Below are positions 15,011 through 30,000 of a DNA stretch of 64,000 nt, one piece after another. The position numbers and the translations under genes were made by a program. The stretch is from CAVIQK01 sp963644945 (GTDB lineage Bacteria; Bacillota; Clostridia; Christensenellales; DTU072), in the NCBI GenBank assembly GCA_963644945.1, contig CAVIQK010000002.1, positions 1 to 64,000 of the forward strand. The letters are read 5' to 3'. The stretch's first letter is position 1. Every line of letters begins with the position of its first letter. The notes below the pieces were generated by a model. It worked only from the letters and a program-made list of their open reading frames with translations, did no database searches and was not told the origin of the DNA.

Positions 15011-18000
15011 ATGCTAAAAAATTTACTTTCCAAAAAATTTGTTCTTACGACAATCACATTGCTTGTTGTGTTCGCCATAGTGATAGCAGGTGTAGTCTTT
15101 GCCGTACAAAAGGCAAATGACCAAGAAGGTCGCACCGATACCGTCGTGCCGACAAGGACGGATGCAGGCGTGCATGGTAGCATGAACTACATTGTAGGCA
15201 AAGTAGGCGTTGGCTATTCCTCGTCTGCGGAGACCTCCATTTCGACAGCCGCCGATTTTGCAAGCACAATTTCCAATGCGAACTTTTCGGGTAGTGCAAA
15301 ACTCACCACCGACATAACCCTTACTTCAACCAACCAAAGTTCCCTTTTCGGTATTGTAACCAACTCCGGCACCTTTGACGGACAAGGACATACGATTACA
15401 TTGTCGGGAGATATTGCGAGATCATACGCATCCGGCAGCCACTATTCCGCACAATATACCGAAAAAGCGATCACCTATGTAGGACTTTTCGGCGGAATGG
15501 GCAACGGTGCCACCGTCAAAAACGTGACAATAGTAGTTGACGGCTCCGTCACTCTTACATCCAACACCGCATCTCTATTTGCCTCAGGTCTAATTTTTGG
15601 TTGGGGCAGAAATGCGACCATAGAAAACGTCAAAATCGTCATAAAAGAAGGCGCTACCTTCAAAGCCGTCGAAACCCTTACCGATGCAGGCGAAACCGCT
15701 CTCGGACTCTTTTCGGGTATCGGTGGCCACGTCGGTTACGGTAGTTCCTCATATTCGTCGGCATCGACACTTACTCTCAACAACTGCCAAGCCGTAATAG
15801 ACGGCTCCCTTATCTTACAACACGCCTCTTGCAGTACGTCCAACCAAGACCACGTAGCACTAGGCGGACTTATCGGCAAATCGGACAAAACCACATTCAA
15901 CGGTTGCGGACTCTTCGGCAAAGGCAAAATAGACCTCCAAAGCGCCACATCGTGCTGGACGGGTGTAGGCGGATTTATCGGCTTTATGAGAGCTTCGTCG
16001 GCAAAGGGCAACAGCCAATTTATATTCAACTCCGGCACTGCCGAATTTAGCGGATCTCAATTTATCGGCTATACAGGTACCCTCGGAGCGACCAACGGCG
16101 CCCCTTCCGAACTCCGTATTGGTATAATCTTAGGTGACGGCAACGGTCTAAGCGGAGTCACCGTTCCTACGGTTTATTCGTCTTATTCTTTGACATCGTC
16201 CACCAAAGGACAAACATCGGCAGAAACCACCTATACGGCAGGATCTTCCGACTTTACACATACATCCGGCTACGGTTGCACAGTCACCGTTTCATCTAAT
16301 TACACCGTCGCCCCACAACTCAACTTTACATCGCTTACGACAGGCGAATTTTTAATGAATCCCCTCTACACCGCAAGTTCCTCGACTCTCGGCTCTCCGG
16401 CAATCTATTACACCGGATCCAATACCGCCACGATTAAAGGTTTGGCATCCGCAAGCGGTGCAGCATGGAGTGGCAACGGTTATGCCACCCTATCTACCGA
16501 AAACGCAAGTTTTTCATTTGTCACCGATGTCGCAGACCAAGTAAGAGTAGGTGAAGTTTCGTCGTCCTACGTAGGATCCGGCACCGAAATATCCTCGTGG
16601 AGCAGTTATTCCCCCACAGGCAATATTCGCTTATCTACCGACGTCACCGCCGATTCCTTCAAAACGGGCAACTTCTCCGGTACCTTTGACGGACAAGGCC
16701 ACACCGTCTATGTTTCCTCAATAAGCCAAACATTTAGCGCCTCCCAAACCACCGATTACAGTGGCGGAGCGCTTACGCATGCAGGACTTTTAGGCGGACG
16801 AGCCACAGGTGGCACAGTCAAAAACCTAAAAATAGTAATCAAAAGCGGTACTAGTATCACCGCAACAAGTACGGCAACATCCATGTTTGCAGCCGGACTT
16901 CTCTTCGGTTGGGCAGAAAACGTCACAATACAAAACGTCCAAATCGTAGTAGAAGAGGGTGCCACTTTCAAAGCGGTAGAAACTCAAACGGCAGCAGGTG
17001 AAACCGCTCTCGGTCTTGTCGCAGGTATAGGCGGCGAATATGACGACAGCACGTCGCTTGTTATGAAAAACGTCCAAATCGTCCTCAACGGTTCCCTTAT
17101 CTTACAACATGCCTCATGCGACGACTCTACCGCAGACCACATAGGACTCGGTGGATTTGTCGGCAAATCGGACAAAACCACGTTTGACGGTTGCGGACTC
17201 TTCGGCAAAGGTAAAATCGACCTACAAAGTGCCTCGTCATGCTGGACGGGTGTAGGCGGATTTATCGGCTTCATGAGGACATCGACGGCATCCGGCAAAA
17301 ACAGTTTTACCTTCAACATCGGCACTGCCGAATTTAGCGGATCTCAATTTATCGGCTATACAGGTACCCTCGGAGCGACCAACGGCGCCCCTTCCGAACT
17401 CCGTATTGGTATAATCTTAGGTGACGGCAACGGTCTAAGCGGAGTCACCGTTCCTACGGTTTATTCGTCTTATTCTTTGACATCGTCCACCAAAGGACAA
17501 ACATCGGCAGAAACCACCTATACGGCAGGATCTTCCGACTTTACACATACATCGGGATACGGCACAGTCACCGTTTCCTCCAATCACACAATCGATGCGA
17601 CCGACGCAGTTTTCAACGGCAAGTTTAGTCCGTCGCTAGGCTTTTCCGAAGGTCTTGTAGCGACCTACATAGGCGATCTTGCGGTAGTAGGCATAAGTGC
17701 CGCATCGGGTGCATCTTACATCCAAGACGGCGACTATGTAGCCCTTCAAGAAAATGCCGACTCGGCGTTCACGTGGACGATTTACGAATATGAATATTCA
17801 TGGGATGCAGGCAAAACCGTCGAAGAAGCAGGCTCCGTATATACGGGTTACTCCGCAGACAAGAGTGCCTACGTTCAAGACATAAGCACCGTAGAACAAT
17901 GGAAAAATGTCTTCATCAACGGCAACGGCACCTCCAAATATTACAGACTGACGGCAGATCTCGAAATCACCGATTTCCAAGGCTCCGACGTCACTTTCAC

Positions 18001-21000
18001 AGGATACCTTGACGGACAAGGCCACACAGTCACTCTCAAAGGCACCTCGTGGTCAAAAACCTCGACCACCACTATCGGCAACACATCCTACACATTATAC
18101 GGTGGTGTAGCCGGTATCAACCAAGGCACTATTCGCAACCTAAAAATTGCATTAGGAAGCGACATAACGGTAGCCTCCGGCAACAATGTTTTTGGCGGTG
18201 TAGTCGCTAAAAACTCCGGTACTATCGAAAACGTTTCAGTGTTTTACAACGGCACCACGACCGTCCCCGGCGGACTTGTAGGCGGTATCGTAGGATTCCT
18301 AGACGGTGGCACGATCAACTATGTCAAAGCCGAAATTGACGGCACCTTAAAACTCACCACATCGGGAGTGACTTGCACCCTAAAAAATCTCGGCGGAATC
18401 GTCGGCTATTCGTCAGGCGGTATAATAAACCTTGCCACGTTGAAAGGCAACGGAACGCTCACAAGCGAATGCACCACCGACACATGGTTAGGCAAAATCA
18501 TCGCTATCAACCAAAACGGAGTTGACGGCATAACAGCCACCGCCACCAAGGTTTTAGCCTTCATAGACGCCTTCAAAGGCACATTTACCTACGGACAAAC
18601 ATCTGCATCCGCCACCTTGATAGGTACAGGTACAGGCTCATACAACATCACGTTATACACTCTCTACAATTTGTCTTACGGCTCCGCCCCCACCAAAATG
18701 TTCATAGACACCGACACCGCACACGTCGTCATGGACACCACTTGGGACGGCACCACGCCCACCGACGAAACGACTTCGACCACTGCCCAAGTGTATATTA
18801 CCTACACAAGTTCGGGTGTAGTCAAAGCCTCGTTTAGCGACGAGAGTTTCTCTTACGATGCCAAAACTTATGACGGAAAACGTGTCTATTTCTCGTCAAG
18901 TACTTTCGGCACCTACCAACTCAACTGGCTCGAAACCCTAGATTCCACATCCTTCAAATCTTATCTACAAGACTCCGGTACGGTTGCAGGCGGCATGAAA
19001 GCCCTAGGCGAAGACGTAGCAATCGACTCGACTTTCTCTATAGGCGCCAAAACCGTCCAAGCAGGTTCGGGTATAGACGGAGCAGGCATGACCGTCACGA
19101 TAAAAGGTGACCTCACTCTTACCGATACAGGCATATTCGGAGCAGTCAACAACGGCACTCTCCAAAACATAAATATAGTAGTAGAAGGCAACTTGACCTT
19201 GTCGGGATCCGACTCTTTGGGACTTGTCACTGCCGAAAACCAAGGCACGATATCACGAGTTTCCGTCACCGTCAAAGGCTCCGTCATCATGTCCGATGCA
19301 ACCAACATAGGACTTGTAGTCGGTAAAAACACAGGTTCCGTCAATCTCTCTTCCGTCACAGTTTCGGGGACTGCAAAACTTCAAGGCACCACTCTAAACG
19401 CAGGCGGACTCGTAGGACAAAACAGCGGTTCGACCTCGTCTGTTACCAACTCCACCCTCACAGTGTCAAGCGGTAGCACCTTGTATGCGGACGGCACCTC
19501 TACACTTAATTTTGGCGGAATAGTAGGCTCGACCGATTCGGGTACTGTTTCAGGCAATACCTCAACAATCAACGGCACTCTCAATGCCAATTCGTCCACC
19601 ACGTCCCTCAATGCAACCACCGTCAACGAAGGCGGTTTGATAGGTTATATTTCAAACGCAACGGCAAAATACAACACAATAGAAGGTAGCGGACAAATCG
19701 CTATCAACGGCAACAACTTGTCGGGCATGGCAGTCGGCTCCGCCTTCGGTTATGCAAGCGGATCCTCAACATTTGCCCCCTCCGTCCTATACACCTACAC
19801 CGGTACCCAACCGATATTTGATGCGGGATCATCTGCAAAACAAGGACAAATTATAGGTAATCTCGACGGCACCGATGCAAGTGTTTCCGTCTATTACTAC
19901 AACAGCGGTAAAATCACCAATTTTATAGGCAACACCACCGACGACAGTAGAGTCGACCACAACCGAGTAGATTCCTCGGCAGTGTCCGACGTCATTTTAA
20001 GTGTTTCAGGCACAACCGACTCGACCTACCAAGTTATAGCCACCTCGACAAAACCCTTCTACGGCATCAAAAACGAGCATTATGCGACTTACGACAAAAA
20101 CCTCGGTGCCGTAATCATCAGTCAATCGACAGGCAGCGAAGCCATTTCATGGAAATGGGTAGATTCCTATGACGGCAACACCATCCTCAACGAAACGGTT
20201 GTCTATGGTAGCGATTACATGACGCTCACCGTCCCCACCTATACCGACGGTTACATGACCGACTACGGCAGAATAATAGCCGGCTACGGCATCGTATCCA
20301 CCGCATTCAAAATCGAAAACAAAACCTCGCTCAACACGTGGTTAGGCATCACCAAAACCGAAGTTGACGGCAACGTCTTATACCAAAACGGCTCCACCTC
20401 ATACACCAAAGACCAATACGAATATGCCTATCTCTCCGCAGATATCAGCATAGATGACACCGTATTTTTCAACACCCAAGGCGTCCTTGCCGAAGACAGA
20501 ACGCTAGACGGCGCAGGACACACCATTTCCTCGACCAAAAACGACGATTCATGGTCAGGTACCAACAATAAATCGGCATACATAATAGGTACGGGCGAAA
20601 CCGACCTTCTTGCCGAATACGGACTCGCAAAACTTGCAAGTAGCACTTCCCAACCCGTTGCCATCACGAGCGGACTTATGGCAGTCAACAAAGGCACTAT
20701 CAAGAACGTTATCTACAAAGTCCCCTCCGGCATCAACCAATTCACCAACGATGCCCAAATAGGCACTTCTTCGGTCGGAGCAACCGGCATCAACTGGATA
20801 CATGGATTTGTTTGCGGTATCAACAAAGGTACCATCGAGAACGTTTCCGTCATCATAGGCGGTGACGTCAGACTACACACCAACAGCAACGGAACCCACT
20901 CCCGCACCTATCTCATGGGCGGAGTCACCGGCTACAACTACGGTGGCACGATTTCCTATGCGTCCACCACAGTCAACGGCACCTTCAACCACTCCCCGAG

Positions 21001-24000
21001 AGGTGGCGCCGCAATGTTTGGCGGAGTCGTAGGATTCTCATCGGGCGGCACCCTCGAATATCTAAAATTTGACGGCACAGGCACCGTAAAACTCAACGAT
21101 TTGAGAATGTCCAATGCCTCAACAAGCGATTTCCACAATGCCTACTATATGGGCGGAATTTTAGGAGCAGGCAACAACACCACGACTACTGCCGTCTATA
21201 CCTTACAAAATATCGAATCGACTCGCACAAAACTTCAATATTTCTACAACGGTTTCACCGGCACATATTTGACCGACAAAGGTAGCGGATCGACCGACAG
21301 CATCCAATTTGGTTTGATAGCAGGACGTGTCACCTACACAGGCGGTATGAATGCCTCTTCCAACCCCCTAATAAAAGGAGTAATGTTTATAGAAGACGGC
21401 ACCACTTACCAATGGGCGAAGAAAGGCACCTCGGTCGGCTCATATACCTATTCTAATATATCGGGCAAAACCCTCACCCCGTTTGGCGGAATAGATTGCA
21501 CCGTAGCCTCATGCGTATTTTCAGGAGTAGCCATAAAACACTTCACCGCAATGGCATACAACGGTTATTTTGACTATTGGACCAGAAAAGATAGCAACAA
21601 CAACGGTTTTGCCGTCGAATTTTCATCTCCCGCACTTCTAAACTCGGTCACCGTTAGCGGAGTGTCCGGAGTGTCCTATAAATCGGACGAATATAGAGTC
21701 TATTTCCCCTCATCGGTAATCTCCTCTCAATCGTCGTCGTTTTTGGCAGAAACCATCACCCCGACACTCAAAACATCATCGGGAATAAGCGCTGCCAAAG
21801 GCTTCTATGACTACGGCAAAGCCACTACTACGGTGACTTCCGGTACGGCAATTACCTCATCCACATATTTCCCGCTTTCGGGTAGTGACACATACTACCT
21901 TACAGGCAACACAACGGTAAGCCTTGATAGTTATTTCAAAGACGATCGTTATAATGCTTCGTTTAGCGGCAAGATTTACGGCAACGGTTACACCTTGACT
22001 CTACAAGTTTCAGGTGAAAAATATAAAGAACTCTCCAATTCTTGCGGTTCAAGCGGAGTCGGTGACGGTGGTAACGCCAACGTTACTCAAGGTTGGTTAA
22101 TAACCAATTTCACGTCGGGCGGACTTATTCAAGACTTAAATATAGTAATATCCGGTAGTTATTACCAAACAAAACAACGTACCGGCAACTTAGACAAAGC
22201 CTCTGAAAACCAACATAGATATACAGGTCTTATAGGATCCATGGTATCGGGTACTACAATCACCAACTGTACTGTCACCAACAGCGGTACAATAGGATGT
22301 CTCCAAGGCAACACCGCCGGAAACAGAGCCACCGACTACGGCAGACTTTCCGCAGGTTCTCTTGTCGGTTTCTTCGGTGGCGGTACCATTTCCAAAGTCA
22401 AACTCAATATGAATGGCGGTACAGTACGACTCAACGGTTACCACACTAGTAAAGACTACAAACCGGACGGCTATGCCGGCGGACTTGTCGGTTATATGAC
22501 AGGCGGTACCCTTTCCGAAATCATTTTGACCGGTACCGGTACTATTTCGGCATCAAACTGTTACGGCTCTACTGCATGCGCCCTTGTCGGTAAAGTGACA
22601 GGTGGCACCATCAAAAATATATTCCTCAACGGTTGTTCCTATACAAGGACTATCGCAGAGCAAGTCACCAACGACGGCACCGGACTTACATGCGGTGGCT
22701 CTTCGTCGGGACTTTACTATTTCGGCACTTCCAACCAAGACACATCCTCGTTTGGTGGCTCATGGACACCTTTATACTACTCCAATTTGCTGACCACCGA
22801 CTTGACCGCAACGGCTACCGTATCGACAGGTCTTGATGCAAGCACGTTCTCCGGATCGTCCGCATCCATGTACGTTGACTGGTATGCAGGCATCAACAAC
22901 AGCGACTTCAAAGCACGAGAATATTATGCCGTCCGCAACAAGCATCGTGGCAATTTCTTCTGGGCGATGGGCGAAACCGAATATGTAACCCAAGAACTTT
23001 CCTCGGGACTCTTTACCATAAACACCGCCGACCACAATCTCCACAATGCCCTAAAAGTCGGCACCAAAACCCGCCTAATGATAGTTGACGGACAAGGACA
23101 CATAGTGGACGGATCTAGCATAAGAATGTTAGAATCTCGCTACTACGACGGCACCAACAAAGCCTATGCCTCATTTGACACTATCGAAGAAGCCATAAAT
23201 ATAGGACTAATTACCTCTGAGCAAGTCTCCTACATGACCGACCTCGAAAAGGAAATATTCCTACAAAATAAATATCAATATTCATATCAAATATTCGATC
23301 TTTCAGGCACGACACCGCTCACCTATTCGTCATGGGCAGTGAACAACGATTATTCCGAACTAGAAAAAGGCATCACCCTCACCGACATATTCCCCTCCGA
23401 CACCGCCTATACCTTGTCGTCCCCCTCGGCAAAAACAGTAGGAAGCACCTCGTACTATCTCTACAATCAAGATGCACTCGTCCTTGCCAAAACAGCCGAC
23501 ACCACTCTCAACAGTTATTCACAAAGAATCAAATCGGTAGGATTGATCGCCACCCCCGCATATTCCACGACGTTTAGCGAAGAGTCCACCGTTTCCTTCT
23601 TTATCCCTCTAGGCGAAGACGATGCCATCAACGCCCTCAAATTCTGGTCATCGGCGACAGGCGGAAAACAACTTCTCGCTACCAAATATTACGAAACCAA
23701 TTCCTATTCGTCCGCAGGATCCGAATCGGCAGGCGGTATAACCTATACCTTCAACACCGAAGATTTACGTGGTGGCACGACCTACTACGTCGAAGGACAA
23801 AAACAAAATTCTGCAGGCGACTACATCACCGTTACGGGTAGAGTGTCCGTCAAAACCATGATCGACACCAAAGCACCTATAATAGGTATATTGAATAGTG
23901 ACGGCTCCGTCCGTACCGACATTACGGCAGACGACGTCACCTATGTTGACGACGACGGCGACGGAGTTATAGACTACGGCAAAATCAATCTATACGTAAA

Positions 24001-27000
24001 AGACGTTTCGATGACCGAAGCCGAAATGGGCGTTTCCGACACATCGGGTTACACGATAAGCACATCCCCCTTGACGGCTGCCGCCAATCTATCGGTAAGT
24101 TATACAGAAGATAAATACGGCATACTCTACGAAATCATCTTACGAGATTCCGCCAACATTACGTTTAGAGCGACCGACGGACTAGACCGTACAACGACTG
24201 CAAAATTTGCAATAGACATAGTGGCACCCAGCCTCATAGTCAATGCCCAAATCTCGACTTACGACACCCAAAAATTCATCAACAACCCAAGCCACAAGAT
24301 TTATATATCAAGCATAACCGACAACTTGACAGGTCAATCGGCACTCAAATCGTCGCTCACTTGGGAAGTTTACGACCTCACCACATCGACAGTCATCGCA
24401 TCGTCCACTACAAACGGACAAAATCTAGGTGACGACCTCGCTATCACTCTCCCCCTAAAAGACGTTTATTCTAAAAACGCCCGCATAAGAGTGACAGTAA
24501 AAGACGAATGCAACAATGCGACCACCTACGAAGAAGACGGAGTACTGATCGATACAAGAGAATATCGAGTTTACTACGGCGAGTCCCTTATCACCAAAGA
24601 AAACATATCGCTTACGGCAAGCCCCGTAATATCCGTAAATTACGGCACAGGCGGTTCGGCAATTTTGCAATCGGACAGCAAAGGTTATTGGACACTCCAC
24701 CGTTTCGATTCCTTCTCCGTCCAAAACGTCGCATCGAGATCCGGACTTACATACCTAGGTTTCGGTATGGACGTTGACTATTACACCAAGTCCACGATCA
24801 AAGACTTGGATCTTGCCGACGAAAGTCTGGAAATAGCCGTCAAATCTAACCAAACAATCACCCTAGACGGCAATACTTACGGCAGTGTCGATATGTCGGC
24901 TCCTTCAAAAACCATGGTAGAAGTCAAAGCCATATTCTTCTATACGGTAGCCCTTGACATACAAATATCTCTTGACTCCGTAATCGAAACCGAAATAAGT
25001 GGTAGCGACATTTCTACAAACGGCATCGTAAAATCTATTTCCCGTACAGTATCGGGATCGACTTCAAACAGTGCCGTCGTCACACCGTCCAACTTTACCA
25101 ACTATATAAATATGGAAGTAAAAGACGAAGACGGCAACGACGTTTCAGTCATCAAAAAGAGCGAAAAAGGCTCCTACACAATCACCTTCTCGGTTCGCAA
25201 TGATTTAGGATTCGACAATTACTACACAATCGGCTCGACATCCTCTGTCTTTACCGTCAACGTAATAACCGCTACCGACGAAGAAGTTTCCTTCTCGCTT
25301 GGCGAAAAAGACACCGTTTCCCTTACCTACGGCACCACGACTTACGGCGGACAATGGGGAGCAGCGGACAGTGTTTACGATTCCTCATATAAATATGGTT
25401 GGTCAATATCTACAATTCTAGATGAAATGTATAAAGCGGGCGATCTCGTCTATTCGGGCAACACTTCGGTTTATGACGAATATACCGCCAAATACGGTCA
25501 CTCAATGTTTTCCGATCTCAAATACACCGTCATCAAATCGGGCGCCGTCGTATCTAGCGACATAGTAGACACAGGCACCTACAACGTAACAGTGCAGTTC
25601 AAGTCCAAAATAGACGGAGTAGAGCCTTCACAATACACTTATAGAGGATCAAAACAATTTACCGTCAAAATAACCCCTTCAAGTTTCACCGTTTCCCCGT
25701 ACTCCGAAACAACGACCTACGGCGATGCGATAGACTCTTTAGGTTACGACGTCGATTGGCAAAACGTCAGTCCTCGTGACAAAGTTAAGATCAATAAAGA
25801 ATATAGCCTCAATTCCACAACAGGCGAAGTTTACTACATAGCATCTACGGGCGCTCACGTCAAAGTAGGTAGATTCGTAAGTAGCGAAAACGTCGTAAAA
25901 CTCTTCGAAGGCACCACTTACGAGAAGTCTTATTCGGTAGTGTCCTCGACCTCTACAACCGTCACCATCTCCACATTTGAGTTTAGAGAAGGTGTCATTT
26001 CGACTGCCCCCATATCTACCACCACGAGAAGAAATGCAGGCGAATATGTAGGGACAGACGGCATCATATTGTCGGGTGGTTCCTCTCAAAACTACAATAT
26101 CCTAATAGACAGAGCAGGCGACCTAACCATAGAAAAACGTAGCATAACAGTCAAGATTATAGACAAAGTCAAATATTACAACCAAGAAGATCCCGCAGTC
26201 TATGATTGGGAACTCACAAGCGGAAGTTTCGGTTATACCGACGGCATGACCGACTTTACGACCAACATCACGAGAGAGCAGTCCTCGACAGGCACCGACC
26301 AAGTCGGCACTCACTACGTGTTGTCCGGAACAGTCCAAAACGACAACTATATCGTGACAGTCCAAAACGGTGTTTTGAGTGTCGAAGCCCTAACATTAGA
26401 ATATTTCGTGTCCGGTGACAAAAATATGTACTACGGCACCACCAAAGATTATTTCGGCACCTTCACCGTCAAAGTCGTCAATGCAAAACGTGACGACAAC
26501 GTGACCGCCGTCATCTATTACCTACTAGGCTACACCTCGGGCAACAATCCTATATATATAAGGAAAGAAGGCGACAATTACATTGGACTCAACGCTACAG
26601 CCACCGATGCCATGTCAGGAGTGGAAAACGGCTACTTCAAAGGCAAACTCACGACGAGCGAAAACGAAGCCGTAGCCACCCACAAAATCGAATGGGTAAA
26701 ACAAGGCTCCTATGCATATAGAGTAGTCGCAAGTTCGACGGACGAAAACTTCTCCAAAAACTACACCAATGCGACAGCCGACTATACGGCATCCATTACA
26801 GGACTAAAACTCTACGTTGTCGCATCCGACCAAATCGTTGTTTACAAACAAAAAATTGACTCTATCCCCAAAGAAAACGTCAATTATACATTAGAAGGAG
26901 TCGATACAGGCGACACCGTCACCGTCAGCGGACTCAACATTTCGACAATTAGCGAAATCGGTAGTTATGGCTACGGAAAACACGTCGGACAAATTACGGT

Positions 27001-30000
27001 AGGCGGTTTAAGTTATACAAGTAGCAAGGGACTCACCTACGAAATAGTCTATGTTTACGGCTCCCTTACCGTCGAAAAAGCCACCGTCAACCTCACTTGG
27101 AACGCAGTCAACTCCCAAGTCTATACAGGATCATCCTTCAACGATTACTTCACTTCGAGTGTCAAAGCCGACAACAACCTCGTTGACGGCAGATTGTCCT
27201 TCGAGTTTTACGATGCAAGCGGCAATAGAGTCACCGAAATCAAAAATGCCGGCGGTTACTACATAAGAGCCTACCTCCCGACAACCGAATATCTCGATTA
27301 TAGAGTAGAAAACTTCAAATTAGACACCGACGACGAATATTTCTATGTGAATATCGACAAGCAGTCCTTGTATCTCGAAGCATTTGGCGAGAAATATTGG
27401 AATTCTCGAAACGACACCTCCAAAAACACCACCAACAACTACAAGAGATTTGTCGGATCTTATTCGCTATCCTCAATACTAAAAGAAGCGACCGACTATC
27501 TACTACTCAAAAATTACAGCGGTGGCACCGTCAATTCCTATCTCGCATCCGACTTCTCCACATGGCAATTTGTCGTGTCTAGCGAAACGGGTAGCGCCTC
27601 TATTACATACAACACTTACGGCGGCAGTTCTGCAAACGTTCTTCCTTCGACTGCCCTAAACGGCACCTACGAAGTCAAAGTTATCGTGCCGGAGAGTGTC
27701 AACTACTACGGACTTACCGAAAGAGTCATGTTCAAAGTCACCTCATCCGAAAACAACGTGACCTATTGGAGCAGTACAGGCAAAAAGGCAGGCGGATATT
27801 ACACCATATCTAAGTCCTCCGTATCCCTAAGCAACTTGTCCACCAACGCAGGTTACATTGCAGGACACGGTAGCAACGGCACCATTCACAAAGATCCCAA
27901 CGGTTCGACAGGCTCGATGCTAAAATCTAACAGTTCCGAAGGCTATTCACCCGAGTGGTCGCTTTTCTACATCAACATCGAACTTTCCGACGAATATTAC
28001 ATGCTAGCCCTTCAAGGCAAACTCCGCTTGACAGTAAGCGGTGCAGGCAAAACCTATCGTGAATATGGTACTGCATACTACTACAACAACACCGACGGAC
28101 TAGGCGTCGTAGTAAGAGGAATAGGCGATGCACAAAACTACTCCTTCGGCTCGGCAAGTGGCGAAAGTTCCATCGATCCGTCAAGTACTAGTATCACCAA
28201 AAACAACGTGTTCGGCACCGTATCGGGACTTTCCAACACCTACGGCAGTTCTACCGTAGTTGCACCGTCAACGGGCAACACCGTCACCCAAAACTTCTCA
28301 CTTTCGTGGACACCTTCGCAGTCCTCATACAGAATTTACTTCCTAGGTTGGGCACAAGCAGAAGACTACTGCACACCGTACACGTATGCACTCGTTTGGT
28401 CAAAACGTGGTTGGCTTGACTATGAATATAGCGGACTACAAATCAGTGCCGAAGTTTTGGACACCACCGCATCCACATATTCGCAAGCCACTCTTGACAA
28501 ATCGACCACTTCCGAATCGCAAAACACCATCAGTTTCAACAAGTCGACAGCCTCATCGACCGTCCTCAACACGACATCCAAATTCTTCGTCTTGTCGGGT
28601 ACGACTTACTACTACAACGGCTCCACCGTATATTACGATGCCGCCAAACAAAAAGCCGTCGAAGGCTGGTCTGTCAACGAAACCGCCAACCTAATACAAG
28701 TCACAATGCGTACCGTATATAATGCGAGCGCAAGGAGTTGGCGATTTGTAGTGGGTAGCGAATCGGCAGTCGGCATCAATCCGTCAACTTTCTCGATCAA
28801 AGTAAGAAGATTGTCGGGTGTCGAAACATGGTCCGTCAAGACAGGCGAAATCTACGTTACGGATATATCGTCCCTATACAACAAGATTACGTTCGAAACC
28901 CGACTTCTCCCCGATGACGTCGTGTCTATGACCGCATACTCTATCCAAAACTATGCAGGCACCACATCCTCGATTAGCGGAAGTGCCGTCCTTCTTGACA
29001 ACAATTTGACGGGCGCCACCGACAATGCTTTACAAGTATCCACGTCGAGTGCATCGGGTTACACCGATTTTGAATTTGACAAGTGGTATAAATCACCTCA
29101 ATATCTAGCCTTCAAAGTGCAAGAAGACACCACGAGCGGATTCTCCGGTCTAGACGAAAACGACATCAAAGTCTATTACTTCAATGCAAGCGGAGTAAAG
29201 ACCTATATCTCTTCCCAAAAAGTCGATACCGAAACCTCCTCCGGAATAGTCACCGCCATCAACATGCGTACAACCGCAGTTTTGGACACTTGCGGATACT
29301 ACTACATCGAAGCACAAGACAAACAAGGCAACATCGTAGTCTATACGTTCTATTTCCACTACGATCCCACGACCGAAGCCAACTTAACCTTGACGATAGA
29401 TCCGGACGGAGCCGTCAAAACCGACACATGGTACAGCGACAACGTCGAAATAATTGCCACCGTCAACATAGATTTTGACAACAATATAGACCTTTCTATC
29501 GGCAAGATTCAGTATCTCGCAACAGCCTCCGACGTCTATTCCGACGGCACATATTCCTCCTCGGCATACACCGACAAATGGAGAAGTATGACGCTCACCT
29601 ATGACGAAAAATACGGCTACAATTCAAAACTCACCCTCACCGATTCAAGCGAAACCTATCTCGTGTTCCGCTACTTGACGGGCGCAGGCAACGTAATATA
29701 CAAGAACTTGGGACTTGTCAAAATCGACAAACAAGAACCCGAAATCGGTGTAACCGTCGCATCCCCCTCGACCGACGAATTAGTCCTTTCAGGAAAATGG
29801 ACGAAAGGCGACGTTTCCTTCTATATTACGGGACTTGCCGGTATCTCCGGCGGAGTTTTGGAATATACTACGGGTGGCAAGGATTCCACCACTTGGTACA
29901 ACTACGGTTCGGCATCACAACCGGCAACCTTCACCTACAATTACGACAAAGCGACAAGACTTTATACGGCAGAAATAAGAGTCAGTACCCAAAGTTATAT

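Noticed and set aside
15300..17600. Direct repeats as a CRISPR array or insertion sequence
   Set aside because: The repeats are in-frame coding modules of one protein; there are no regular spacers, no inverted ends and no transposase.
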